Assembly: GCF_900141785.1 (NCBI RefSeq)
Contig: NZ_FQYP01000003.1
Span: 186,001-250,000 of the forward strand
Direction of reading: 5' to 3'
Length of the DNA stretch: 64,000 bases
From: Aquimarina spongiae
GTDB taxonomy: Bacteria > Bacteroidota > Bacteroidia > Flavobacteriales > Flavobacteriaceae
In this document: one piece after another, positions 43,028-51,394 of the stretch
How the letters are laid out: every line of letters begins with the position of its first letter
Numbering within the stretch: the first letter of the stretch is position 1
Notes under the pieces: model-generated
The model's database searches: none
Told to the model about the DNA's origin: nothing
Seen by the model: the letters and a program-made list of their open reading frames with translations, nothing else
Program-made: the position numbers and the translations under genes

Positions 43028-45243
43028 AAATTATATTCTAATGTTGCCTTAAAAAAGAACGGTGTTCCCGGAGTAAAATGAATTTCTTCGAAAGATTGAG
43101 CTTCATTTTGTAAACGGGATTCAGTAGCAAATTGAGTTTCATTCCATTCAACATCAAATAGATTTTGTATTTGAATCCCTAAACTGAGTTTATCCCAACG
43201 GTACCCTGCACTTAGATCAGTAACGGTGTAACCTTCTGCAACAATAGAGTTGTCCTCATTTGCTGGGCGATCATTGATATGTCTTACGTTAATATTGCTA
43301 AACAATCCAGATTTATGAATAATACTAAGTCCACTAGACAAGGTAAAGTCTGGTGCCAGTGGGATATAATCTTGCCCTGAAGGTTCTTCGATAGATCGAG
43401 CATATGTATAATTGGTATCCAAATTCCAAAATAACCATGGCAAAATCTGGTATCGATAGCTAAGCTCTATTCCCTGGCGTTTGGTTTCTCCACTAGGTTC
43501 CACAATACCCGCATCTCCTACGTAAACAAATTCTTGTTCTAAGTACAAATACCAGTACGCAACATTCAACAGCATTTTGGATGTAGGTTTCCAAACAAAT
43601 CCTACATCGGCCCCCAAAGCAGATGGTAGTATCGTTTCTCCTTGCTGAGCAACCACTACTCGTGTATCATTAGAGTGAAATCCTTTTCCGGCCTTTGCAT
43701 AAAGTTGTAATCGCTTTGATGGATTGTAAAACACATTTAACCTCGGGCTTACAATTGCTTTGGCCTCTTCTTGAGTTTGGTAGGCATCTAGCAACCTATC
43801 GTTATACTTAAAATCAAAATAATCAACCCGAACCGATGGATTAAACGTCCACTTATCAAAATTAATATCTGCCCCCAGATAGCCTGCAATATTAGTTTCA
43901 TTAATATCTCCAAACTGGATTTGTTCCAGAGTTTCTGTTCGATTTAAGGTGCGTGATAACTCATTGTCCTTGCTCTGATCATTTCTTAAGCTAATTCCTG
44001 CTTGCCATGTTCCTTCTAATTTATCTGTAGAAAATGTTCTTTGATATTCACTATTCAACCCAAAAATATTTCTATCTTCCTTTTGTCTGATCTGGTCTCC
44101 GTTTACAGGATCTTCTAAGAAAAATGTAAAATTGGAATACAATTCAAAGTCATAAGCACTCCAATACACATTACTTTTCAAGGTAGATTTCTCATCCAAA
44201 ATCTTATCGTAATTCATTGAAAAATTGGTGCGAGATGTATTTCCTCCTTCTGTGTCATCTATTGCTCCAAATCGAGAAATCAAGCCACTGTCTACTGCTC
44301 GTTGTGGGATTTGCCCAGAAGCATCCCATTCGCTTGTAAAGTGAGAAATGGTAAAGCCCAATTTATCATATTCGCTAACAAAACCTGTGTACTTTCCAAA
44401 AACATTAATTCTATCAAAGTTTTGCGGACTATCGAAAAAACCGTCTGTAGATAGATATTCTGAAGCCACATAGGCATTGTGTTTTGCGGTATTCAATACA
44501 TTAAACATTCCTAAAAGACGATAGGTATCATATTGTCCTCCTTCTAATTTGATGGTACTATTCCCTAAGGTTTCTTTGGTTCTGAAATCTACATATCCAG
44601 CAGTAGTAAAATTTCCTTTGTCCTCATAATATGGTCCTTTTCCAAAATCCACATTTTCAACAGTCTCTGGAATTACAAAATGCAAATCGGCATATCCCTG
44701 CCCATGAGCATGAGACACCATATTTACCGGTAGCCCATCAACGGTAAGATTAATATCTGTTCCGTGATCAATATCAAAACCACGTAAAAAGATTTGTTCT
44801 GCTTTACCCCCACCTGCATGTTGTCCAATAAATAAACCAGGAACTTTTCGCAAGATATCCTGGGAAGAGTTAACCGGAGTTGTTTGTACATCAATATCAC
44901 TAATTAGTTGAAGAGAATTCACCTCTGGTGTAATTACCACTTCATCCAAACTAATAGCCGCCCGGTATAACACAATCTCCAAAGGAATACTGGTATCTTT
45001 GATAACCAATTCTTCGCTTTGATAACCCACACAAGAAAAGGTTAAAGTATCCCCTACTGACACATTTTTTAAGCTAAAACTACCATGTATATTTGGATGT
45101 GTATGTTTATCGGTTGTTGTATTCAATATATAAGCTTCTTTAAGAGGCTGTTGGCTTTCATTAACTACCTTTCCTGTTAGAATTTGAGCCTGAATCGAGT
45201 GATTAAACAACAGAAGTAAAATCGCTGAAAATAGTAGTTTCAT
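43024..45243 (-). CDS. TonB-dependent outer-membrane receptor, possibly zinc-regulated type
   Basis: The 739-aa protein has a signal peptide (FNHSIQAQ), a carboxypeptidase-regulatory-like domain (~22-105), a plug domain (RKVPGLFIGQHAGGGKAEQIFLRGF...) and a 22-strand barrel ending in an aromatic residue (LEYNF). The plug has IDHGTDI and SHAHGQGYADLHF, His-rich features I associate with receptors annotated as zinc-regulated. That link is from memory of annotations, not measured here. A perfect inverted repeat covers its promoter. It is not co-transcribed with the ABC gene (459-base gap). Confidence 0.9.
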   Translation of the reverse strand: MKLLFSAILLLLFNHSIQAQILTGKVVNESQQPLKEAYILNTTTDKHTHPNIHGSFSLKNVSVGDTLTFSCVGYQSEELVIKDTSIPLEIVLYRAAISLDEVVITPEVNSLQLISDIDVQTTPVNSSQDILRKVPGLFIGQHAGGGKAEQIFLRGFDIDHGTDINLTVDGLPVNMVSHAHGQGYADLHFVIPETVENVDFGKGPYYEDKGNFTTAGYVDFRTKETLGNSTIKLEGGQYDTYRLLGMFNVLNTAKHNAYVASEYLSTDGFFDSPQNFDRINVFGKYTGFVSEYDKLGFTISHFTSEWDASGQIPQRAVDSGLISRFGAIDDTEGGNTSRTNFSMNYDKILDEKSTLKSNVYWSAYDFELYSNFTFFLEDPVNGDQIRQKEDRNIFGLNSEYQRTFSTDKLEGTWQAGISLRNDQSKDNELSRTLNRTETLEQIQFGDINETNIAGYLGADINFDKWTFNPSVRVDYFDFKYNDRLLDAYQTQEEAKAIVSPRLNVFYNPSKRLQLYAKAGKGFHSNDTRVVVAQQGETILPSALGADVGFVWKPTSKMLLNVAYWYLYLEQEFVYVGDAGIVEPSGETKRQGIELSYRYQILPWLFWNLDTNYTYARSIEEPSGQDYIPLAPDFTLSSGLSIIHKSGLFSNINVRHINDRPANEDNSIVAEGYTVTDLSAGYRWDKLSLGIQIQNLFDVEWNETQFATESRLQNEAQSFEEIHFTPGTPFFFKATLEYNF

Positions 45244-45282
45244 TTATAATCTCATTTAAGGTTTGTTTATTAAATTTGGAGC

Positions 45283-45322
45283 TAAATGTATAGAATCCTT
45301 TAATGCGACTATATCGCATTAA
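45283..45322 (-). promoter_or_regulatory. Promoter and palindromic operator of the TonB-dependent receptor
   Basis: The -7 box TACATTTA (complement of 45283-45290) lies 9 bases from a perfect inverted repeat, TTAATGCGA (45300-45308) and TCGCATTAA (45314-45322), with a 5-nt centre. The repeat covers the -33 region. Its size and layout resemble Fur/Zur-family operators, but the regulator is not in the window. Confidence 0.6.
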
Positions 45323-45702
45323 CAAAATTATAAGTATAATTTCACACTCTATAAAAAACTCCTTCCACAACAGGTAAATTTTATTTTTACCATGGTTGCA
45401 TGATTATATACGAGAAAAAAAGAATATTGGTTTTTTAGTTACGAAGATTAACTGATTGGTATTGCAACACAAAACCTCTACGAAACAAATTAACGCCTGA
45501 CAAACAGATGTTTAAAAAATCTTGGAGCTTGGAAAAAATTTGACTTTTTTCTAAAAATGGTAAGTCAATATTGTAATACTCTAAGTTATTGATACAAACC
45601 TAGGTTTTATAGTTTCTTTACAGCATAAAAAAGATGTATCTATCTTACATTATTTCCTCAATGATCGATTAAACTGGATATCATTAAGATCATCTTCAAT
45701 GT
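45323..45702. other. Gene-free stretch between receptor and ABC genes
   Basis: This A/T-rich stretch has no open frame longer than ~50 codons with coding character, and no tRNA-like or clear terminator structure. It may hold the 3' end of the ABC transcript. Confidence 0.4.
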
Positions 45703-47382
45703 TTACAGTCGATGAATTTGATCAATCTTAGCCCCTTCAATACATCCTTCGCTGATAAGGATAAGTGTCTTTTGCCGATGAAAACTGTTTAGCAAACCCA
45801 AAATAAGTTCTTGTGTTTTGACATTTAGTTCTTGCAAAGGTTCCTCAATAATCAAAATAGGTTTCTTAGTAAGCAAGGCCCTGCAATACATCAGTATTTT
45901 TTGCTGACCTGAAGTAAGATTACATCCTAGGTCTCCAATTGGAGTTTCTAAATGTAAAATGGTCATTTTGTCCTCGTGTATTTGTAGTTTTTTCAGTAAT
46001 AAAGTAGCTTCTAACTTGTTTTCTTCTTTTCTGTTATAACAAATTGCTTCATAAACATTTTTACCATAAAGAGGGAAATCCTTTGACACAACAGCTACAT
46101 GTTTACGGATCGTTTTTTCTGACAAAGAACAACTCCCTAGACCTCCATACGATACTGTTCCTTTTGATGGAGAGAAGAACTTTAATAATAAACGGACTAA
46201 GGTAGATTTTCCTGAACCGGATGTACCTTTGAGCAACGTGGTAGTTTGAGCTTTGAAAACCAAATTCAAGTTTTCAAAAATAGGCTTGGAGGTATTAGGA
46301 TAGGAAAAAGATACATTTTGAATAGTTATATCCCCATCGTACAATTTAACATGCTCAACAGGTAATCTGTTTTCTTTGGGCAGATCGAAGATATCTATAA
46401 GTTTTGCGAAAGAAATATTTCCTAATTTCCAAACAATACTTACTCTGAGGGTACGTCTTAATACAGGAAGGATAGAAATAATCAATAATATTAAAACCAG
46501 AAGCGAAGAACCTTCGAGAGTGGTTTTATCAGGATTATTAGAAGAATGGAATACATACCACATAATACCTCCCAACATTGCATACGTAATTGCAGGAATC
46601 AACGCTTGTAACAATGCAACAATTCTAGAGTATCGTTTTCCGATAAGATACAGTTTATCAGAGCGCTTTCGATATCGCTTTTCTTCTGGCTGATATTTAT
46701 TAAAAGCTTTTAATGCCAAAATCCCTCTTAATCTTGTATTGACAAAACTTAGCATTCCTGAACGCGTATTTCTTCTGTCCAAAGATGCTTTATATAATTC
46801 CTTGTTTATAAGCCACAGTAACACTGAAGAAATACAAATACAACCACCAACGATACAGGCAAGAAATAAGTCGAAATAACCGATAGCAATCATTACAATA
46901 ATTAACAGGACGACATCTTGGGAAAAGCGAATTAATCCATTTTTAATATAGTTCTGAATACTTTTCAAGTCTCCACTGTATCGCAATAGATATTTACCTA
47001 TTCCTTTGCTATTATAAACCTCCATCGTAATCTGGAGCTGATTTGCAAAAAGTTGCTCTCTTAGTATTTTACTGAAACGTTCTCCAATCAATGAAATACT
47101 GTAACGATTGATATATTCGAACAGCAATCTTAGTAGTACTAGAGAAAAGAAAAAGAAAATAAACGCCTCGAAATCCGGAGCATCCATAAAAGGAATAAAC
47201 TTAAATGCGGCCAATCGATGAGATGAAAAACCAAAACTAAGTTCATAGAATTTACCGATACTTATAGGTATAAGAATAGTTAGTATGTTGTAGCAAAGAC
47301 CTGTTGCTAAAGCCAAAATAATCAGTAATCCATGTTTATCTGTTTTGACAAACGTTTTGATGATATTCCATTTGCGATTCAT
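45703..47382 (-). CDS. ABC exporter-like protein with degenerate ATPase motifs
   Basis: The 559-aa protein has a six-helix exporter membrane domain (~1-320) and an ATPase domain (~345-559). Walker A (KGTSGSGKST) is intact. The signature is LTSGQQK instead of LSGGQ, Walker B reads LIIEE (Glu for the magnesium-binding Asp), and the switch His is missing in LILISEGC. It may be a non-hydrolysing partner or a diverged exporter. No C39 peptidase domain is present. It follows the HTTM-DCC1 gene by 99 bases on the same strand. Confidence 0.85.
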   Translation of the reverse strand: MNRKWNIIKTFVKTDKHGLLIILALATGLCYNILTILIPISIGKFYELSFGFSSHRLAAFKFIPFMDAPDFEAFIFFFFSLVLLRLLFEYINRYSISLIGERFSKILREQLFANQLQITMEVYNSKGIGKYLLRYSGDLKSIQNYIKNGLIRFSQDVVLLIIVMIAIGYFDLFLACIVGGCICISSVLLWLINKELYKASLDRRNTRSGMLSFVNTRLRGILALKAFNKYQPEEKRYRKRSDKLYLIGKRYSRIVALLQALIPAITYAMLGGIMWYVFHSSNNPDKTTLEGSSLLVLILLIISILPVLRRTLRVSIVWKLGNISFAKLIDIFDLPKENRLPVEHVKLYDGDITIQNVSFSYPNTSKPIFENLNLVFKAQTTTLLKGTSGSGKSTLVRLLLKFFSPSKGTVSYGGLGSCSLSEKTIRKHVAVVSKDFPLYGKNVYEAICYNRKEENKLEATLLLKKLQIHEDKMTILHLETPIGDLGCNLTSGQQKILMYCRALLTKKPILIIEEPLQELNVKTQELILGLLNSFHRQKTLILISEGCIEGAKIDQIHRL

Positions 47383-47481
47383 TGTACTCTTTTTTATTCA
47401 AGCGGAGAAGGCATTCCCCGAAAACAAAAGGGAGAAACATACTCTCTGGGTACATACCTTCTATGCTTGAAATTCACAACA

Positions 47482-48816
47482 TTATAAATCCAGGAATCTA
47501 ACTTTTTGATCCTTTGTCATTAGACCACAGTGCTCTTGTTTGCCAAACCATTTATAGCGCCTGGCGGCTATAAAATCGTAACTAAAATCTCGTATTCTTT
47601 TGGGAACAAACCTCAAGTAATTTGAGATATTCCATGGGAATTTAAAGTAGCTACATATTTTCAGGACAGCATCACTTTTTTGATAGATTTTGTTGTTTTC
47701 GATCAAAATGATAGAAGACAAACTATTCTCATATCGATGAGCTCCTAATAATTCTTGTCCTTTTGGTGACTGCAGTGAAGCAAATTGGAATAAGGGATTT
47801 CGTTCTCTTTTGAGAATAAATCTGATCCAACCGTTACAAAGGTTGCACACACCATCAAATAAAACTATTGGTTTTGATGGAGTTTCGTTGATATCATATG
47901 TTGTATATACTGTAGAGGGTTTCTTTTTTGAAGGATTCCATAATTTTTCTATATCAAAGAATGAAAGAAATATAAATCCACTCATCTGATACCTAAAAGT
48001 GATTCCCATAATACAAAAAATACCCCAATGCATCATCCAGGTAAGTACTGCCCAGGCCATACCCCATTTTTTCCTAAAAAGAGCTAAAGGGGCTCCAAGC
48101 TCGAGAATAAAAGTGAGGATACCCATAGCCAAGAATAACCAGGTATGCTCGAACAGAAAGTCAAAAAGAGGAGCAGATTCTGAACCAAGCATTTCTTTTC
48201 GAATTGCATCTACCGATACCTGAGAGCGCATAGCACTACCAGTAACCCACTCCCACGAGAGATCTCCTGCAAGTTTGGCTATCCCCGACAACAGATAAGA
48301 ACCTACAGTAACAGTACAAATAAGCTGAACGGGCCAACCATAATGCCAACTGATTTTGGGAGATAGTATGTTCTTTTTAGATTTTTTCCAGGAATCCCAG
48401 GACCAGGCATCGGCAGATGCTACAAAACCCAAAATAATGATATGTAAAATCAATGCATTACGGTTGTGATAAATCATCGACCATGAATTACGATAAGTAA
48501 AAAACAATAATGCAAGAATGGCAAAAGATGGCCCTATGTATTTAAACTTCCATCCGATGATGTATAGCACATTTAGAATAATCAAGATGATACTGACCCA
48601 CCAAAACACCTCTGGAGCTATAGGCTGAGTCATCCAGTTTAAGATCCCGATAGGTTCAAAAGCTTCAGTATTTTGGACTACCCTTTGTAACATATCAAAT
48701 CTGGAACATAAATACCATAAACAAAACAATCCCGTGGTAATGCGCAGCAATGCCAAATGTTGGGGTTTCATAGGTGTAAACCAATGTCGTTGTAAAGTTT
48801 TAAGGAGTTTTTTCAT
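47482..48816 (-). CDS. HTTM (vitamin K carboxylase-like) membrane domain fused to a DCC1 thiol-disulfide domain
   Basis: The 444-aa protein has an HTTM-type membrane region (~10-300; multiple helices, YHNRNALILHIIILGF, HWGIFCIMGITFRYQMSGF). A DCC1/DUF393 domain (~318-444) follows with the DGxCxxC motif VLFDGVCNLCNG. HTTM is related to vitamin K-dependent gamma-carboxylase; the bacterial function is unknown. DCC1 domains are thioredoxin-like redox proteins. Its first four bases overlap the 3' end of the 156-aa gene, so the two are translationally coupled. Confidence 0.88.
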   Translation of the reverse strand: MKKLLKTLQRHWFTPMKPQHLALLRITTGLFCLWYLCSRFDMLQRVVQNTEAFEPIGILNWMTQPIAPEVFWWVSIILIILNVLYIIGWKFKYIGPSFAILALLFFTYRNSWSMIYHNRNALILHIIILGFVASADAWSWDSWKKSKKNILSPKISWHYGWPVQLICTVTVGSYLLSGIAKLAGDLSWEWVTGSAMRSQVSVDAIRKEMLGSESAPLFDFLFEHTWLFLAMGILTFILELGAPLALFRKKWGMAWAVLTWMMHWGIFCIMGITFRYQMSGFIFLSFFDIEKLWNPSKKKPSTVYTTYDINETPSKPIVLFDGVCNLCNGWIRFILKRERNPLFQFASLQSPKGQELLGAHRYENSLSSIILIENNKIYQKSDAVLKICSYFKFPWNISNYLRFVPKRIRDFSYDFIAARRYKWFGKQEHCGLMTKDQKVRFLDL

Positions 48817-49283
48817 GACTTTTTAATTTTAGAGCACGCGATGGTTCTCTCATGTACAGGAAGTGTATCTAGTTTCGAAAAGTAATTCTCAAGATGATAA
48901 TATCCTTTTACTAGTTCAATTCGCTCTAACTGTGAATAAGGAGCTTGTTTTTTGGCAGCAATTTTCTGAGCTATTTTTTGCGTGAAACTCACTGCATTTT
49001 CAGATTTTGCAGCTTTCTTGATTTGTCGACGGACTTGATTGAAACCACCAGTACCAGCAAACTGGTATGGGATAATATGTCTGTTTTGTTCTTGGTCATA
49101 CCCGATAAGATAATAAACCCCGTAGGTGGCTTTCCTTTTTTTAGAGAACATGGGATAGTAAGATAAGGGGAAGTTATCCTTAGGCTTACCAGCCCAGTTC
49201 TCTACTACGGGGGACAATATTAGGGTAATCACAAATACGCTTATAACCAGGACTTGCTTTTGTGAGTATTTCATGGGGATCAT
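48813..49283 (-). CDS. Small membrane-anchored protein, partner of HTTM-DCC1
   Basis: The 156-aa protein has one N-terminal hydrophobic helix (~10-28), then the sequence FPLSYYPMFSKKRK, a 'FPxSxYPMF' motif I associate with small proteins next to HTTM genes. The remaining ~100 residues are basic and helical. It overlaps the HTTM gene by four bases (ATGA). Start is ATG 49283 or 49274. Function unknown; the paired gene order suggests a complex with HTTM-DCC1. Confidence 0.75.
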   Translation of the reverse strand: MIPMKYSQKQVLVISVFVITLILSPVVENWAGKPKDNFPLSYYPMFSKKRKATYGVYYLIGYDQEQNRHIIPYQFAGTGGFNQVRRQIKKAAKSENAVSFTQKIAQKIAAKKQAPYSQLERIELVKGYYHLENYFSKLDTLPVHERTIACSKIKKS

Positions 49284-49315
49284 TTTTAAGAGTTTGGGTT
49301 TTCTCTAAGCGCTAT

Positions 49316-50359
49316 TCATACAGCAACATTTACATCAAGAATCAATAAAGGAAGTATTTGCCCAGGATCTAAGAGTTTTTCTAAAGTTAGAATAGGAAGT
49401 GTACTTCTATTCTCGACTTCTGCTACCAGAAGTGGACTTCCCGTAAACAATCCTCCTAGTGCAAACAATCGAGATCCAAAAATTGGAGTTAACAATTGAA
49501 TACCAGTACTTACAGCCAAGCTATCACAACAAGATAAAATAACATGATCAATGGTGTCGGTAAATAATTCGTGATCCAATAACATGCTGGTTTCTTTCTG
49601 ATACAACCCATCAGCTACTTCAATCACAACATAATCAGGATGTACCGCTGCTATTTGTGATAATAGTCCTTCATGTAGATCCATCAATTGATCTAATGAA
49701 CATAAATAGGTAGATGGAAATCCGAATTCTGAAAAGTCACTTACTACATCCGCCCCACAATCGTATGCTAACATGCGATCTTTGTTAAAAACGGTACCTG
49801 TTAATTTTATATAGGCAACTTTGAATCCAGAGTTTTTTAAGCCTCGGCATAAGTAGGCGGCAGTGGTGGTTTTTCCGCTATCCATACTGGAGCCTATGGA
49901 TAGAATGGTTTTAAAGGGTCTCACTTTTTTAGGATTAAATCTGGTTGCTTTTTGATGGTAATAAATGGTATTGATTACTTCACCATCGTTGTCAGAGGCA
50001 TATCCTATCAACTTAAGTTTAGTTGGTCCTTTGGTTAATAATTTATAATACATGGATACAGCAATCCCTGCTACTCCTCCTTTCCCGATAAAATCATACT
50101 CAGGGTGATATCCTTCAGGTACATATCCTTCAAATTGATTGCTGGCATATCGGTTACCAAATGCGAGCATAATACGATCTCCCAGAAAGATGTAACAGTT
50201 TCTTCCTTCAAAATCTTGCACAGCATTCAATGAGCCGATGCTTACAACTTCAAAAATGGCAACATCTCCTGCAATGGGTTGATGAGACTTAGCAATTTTT
50301 GTGTTGATTTGATAATGGTTTACGTGTTTACAGATATTAGATTTTTTTATAGTTTTCAT
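49316..50359 (-). CDS. P-loop NTPase-like protein (DUF1611-type)
   Basis: The 347-aa protein has an N-terminal beta domain (~1-145), then a P-loop GSSMDSGKTTTAAYLCRGL and the conserved run VAYIKLTGTVFNKDRMLAYDCGADVV. The later YVVIEVADGLYQKET follows. This pattern resembles DUF1611/MobB-like P-loop proteins. Some DUF1611 relatives act as amino-acid N-acetylating or ligating enzymes, but this copy's reaction cannot be told. It lies between DUF2490 and the 156-aa gene with gaps of 42 and 32 bases, in one probable operon. Confidence 0.78.
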   Translation of the reverse strand: MKTIKKSNICKHVNHYQINTKIAKSHQPIAGDVAIFEVVSIGSLNAVQDFEGRNCYIFLGDRIMLAFGNRYASNQFEGYVPEGYHPEYDFIGKGGVAGIAVSMYYKLLTKGPTKLKLIGYASDNDGEVINTIYYHQKATRFNPKKVRPFKTILSIGSSMDSGKTTTAAYLCRGLKNSGFKVAYIKLTGTVFNKDRMLAYDCGADVVSDFSEFGFPSTYLCSLDQLMDLHEGLLSQIAAVHPDYVVIEVADGLYQKETSMLLDHELFTDTIDHVILSCCDSLAVSTGIQLLTPIFGSRLFALGGLFTGSPLLVAEVENRSTLPILTLEKLLDPGQILPLLILDVNVAV

Positions 50360-50401
50360 AGTAATACAGATAAATTTGGTTAATAATGAATACGAGTTGT
50401 G

Positions 50402-51250
50402 TTAAATTGATGTATGTGATTCTTCGCTATGTGGTATTGGTTTTTGTTTTTTCGTATGAAAACCAATAGCGTTTGGTCTTAATGTTCTTCGTCTGAAATC
50501 CAATCGATATGAAAATCGGAACATCAATACCGAAAAATTGTTGAAAGCTCTCAGGATATCTCCATCTCTTGGATCTGTAACATTAATTTCTCGATATTTA
50601 CTACCAATATTAAATTCGGTTTGTCGCATGTAACTAATGCTTGCGTTAGCTCTTTTGAAAGGTCTAAAACGTACTCCTAAAGTAATTCGGTGGGCATGTA
50701 GTCCGTCTGGCGATTGTTTTACTACTTTCTCTCCTTGCTCATCTCTATATTGTAAGGGGCGTCCAGATAAGTAATAATGAAATTCGTTGGTGATAAAAGG
50801 AGTTGTTCTTAGTGGTAGCCCCCAACTGCCTCGATGTATACGGATACCATAACGGATACGATATTCAAATTTGCTTCTTTCGGGAAAATGCCATTCAGCT
50901 CTCAAAGAATTGAGAAATCGAAATTTCCCCAACCTGGCATTATATCTAAATCTGCCAGTAACTCGGTTTCTAGCTTCCTGATCTGGATCCGAGGGATCAG
51001 ACGATCTAAGGTATCCAAATCCCGCTCGGAATCTCCTATCGAATCTATACGTGAGATTAACACTATTTTGCATAGAAGACAACTCAAAAGGTTGTTGGCT
51101 GAATAACAGTAGCTGTCCGGCGGAGACTCTCCATTCTTTGGTAATTCTTGCACCTGCACTATAACCGGTCCATAACTTTAAGTCTTCTTGAGCAAATAGA
51201 TGAGTAGTTGCTAAACAAATAATTAGAATAAGGGTGATTTTTGATTTCAT
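50402..51250 (-). CDS. DUF2490-type outer-membrane beta-barrel protein
   Basis: The 282-aa protein has a signal peptide (ATTHLFAQ) and alternating beta-strands (LWTGYSAGARITKEWRVS, FEYRIRYGIRIHRG, FRFSYRLDFRR), consistent with DUF2490. A ~30-residue hydrophilic tail follows the last strand, unusual for a barrel. It is the first gene of the DUF2490/P-loop/156-aa/HTTM-DCC1 operon. Upstream (51301-51331) is a bipartite motif shared with the sigma-factor promoter, so it is the likely target of that sigma factor. Confidence 0.75.
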   Translation of the reverse strand: MKSKITLILIICLATTHLFAQEDLKLWTGYSAGARITKEWRVSAGQLLLFSQQPFELSSMQNSVNLTYRFDRRFRAGFGYLRSSDPSDPDQEARNRVTGRFRYNARLGKFRFLNSLRAEWHFPERSKFEYRIRYGIRIHRGSWGLPLRTTPFITNEFHYYLSGRPLQYRDEQGEKVVKQSPDGLHAHRITLGVRFRPFKRANASISYMRQTEFNIGSKYREINVTDPRDGDILRAFNNFSVLMFRFSYRLDFRRRTLRPNAIGFHTKKQKPIPHSEESHTSI

Positions 51251-51300
51251 AACAACGATAACAAATTAGTAATGGGTTGTCTTGATTTGTATTGTTATCG

Positions 51301-51331
51301 GTATAAGGATGAAACCTTAAGAACGTGACAA
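51301..51331 (-). promoter_or_regulatory. Putative ECF-sigma promoter of the DUF2490-HTTM operon
   Basis: On the minus strand TTGTCACGTT (51331-51322), 14-nt gap and CTTATAC (51307-51301). The same two blocks with the same 14-nt gap precede the sigma-factor gene at 57398-57428. It lies 50 bases before the DUF2490 ATG. Confidence 0.72.
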
Positions 51332-51394
51332 TGTTTTTATGTTTTTTTTCATAAAAACCTATAAATAAAGTAGATAAAGAAATGATTTTTGTAC

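Noticed and set aside
42533-47382. A complete bacteriocin cluster (peptide plus ABC exporter plus receptor)
   Set aside because: The ABC protein lacks the C39 peptidase domain, the receptor lies between them on the other strand with its own operator, and no modifying enzyme was found. The peptide is kept as an orphan.
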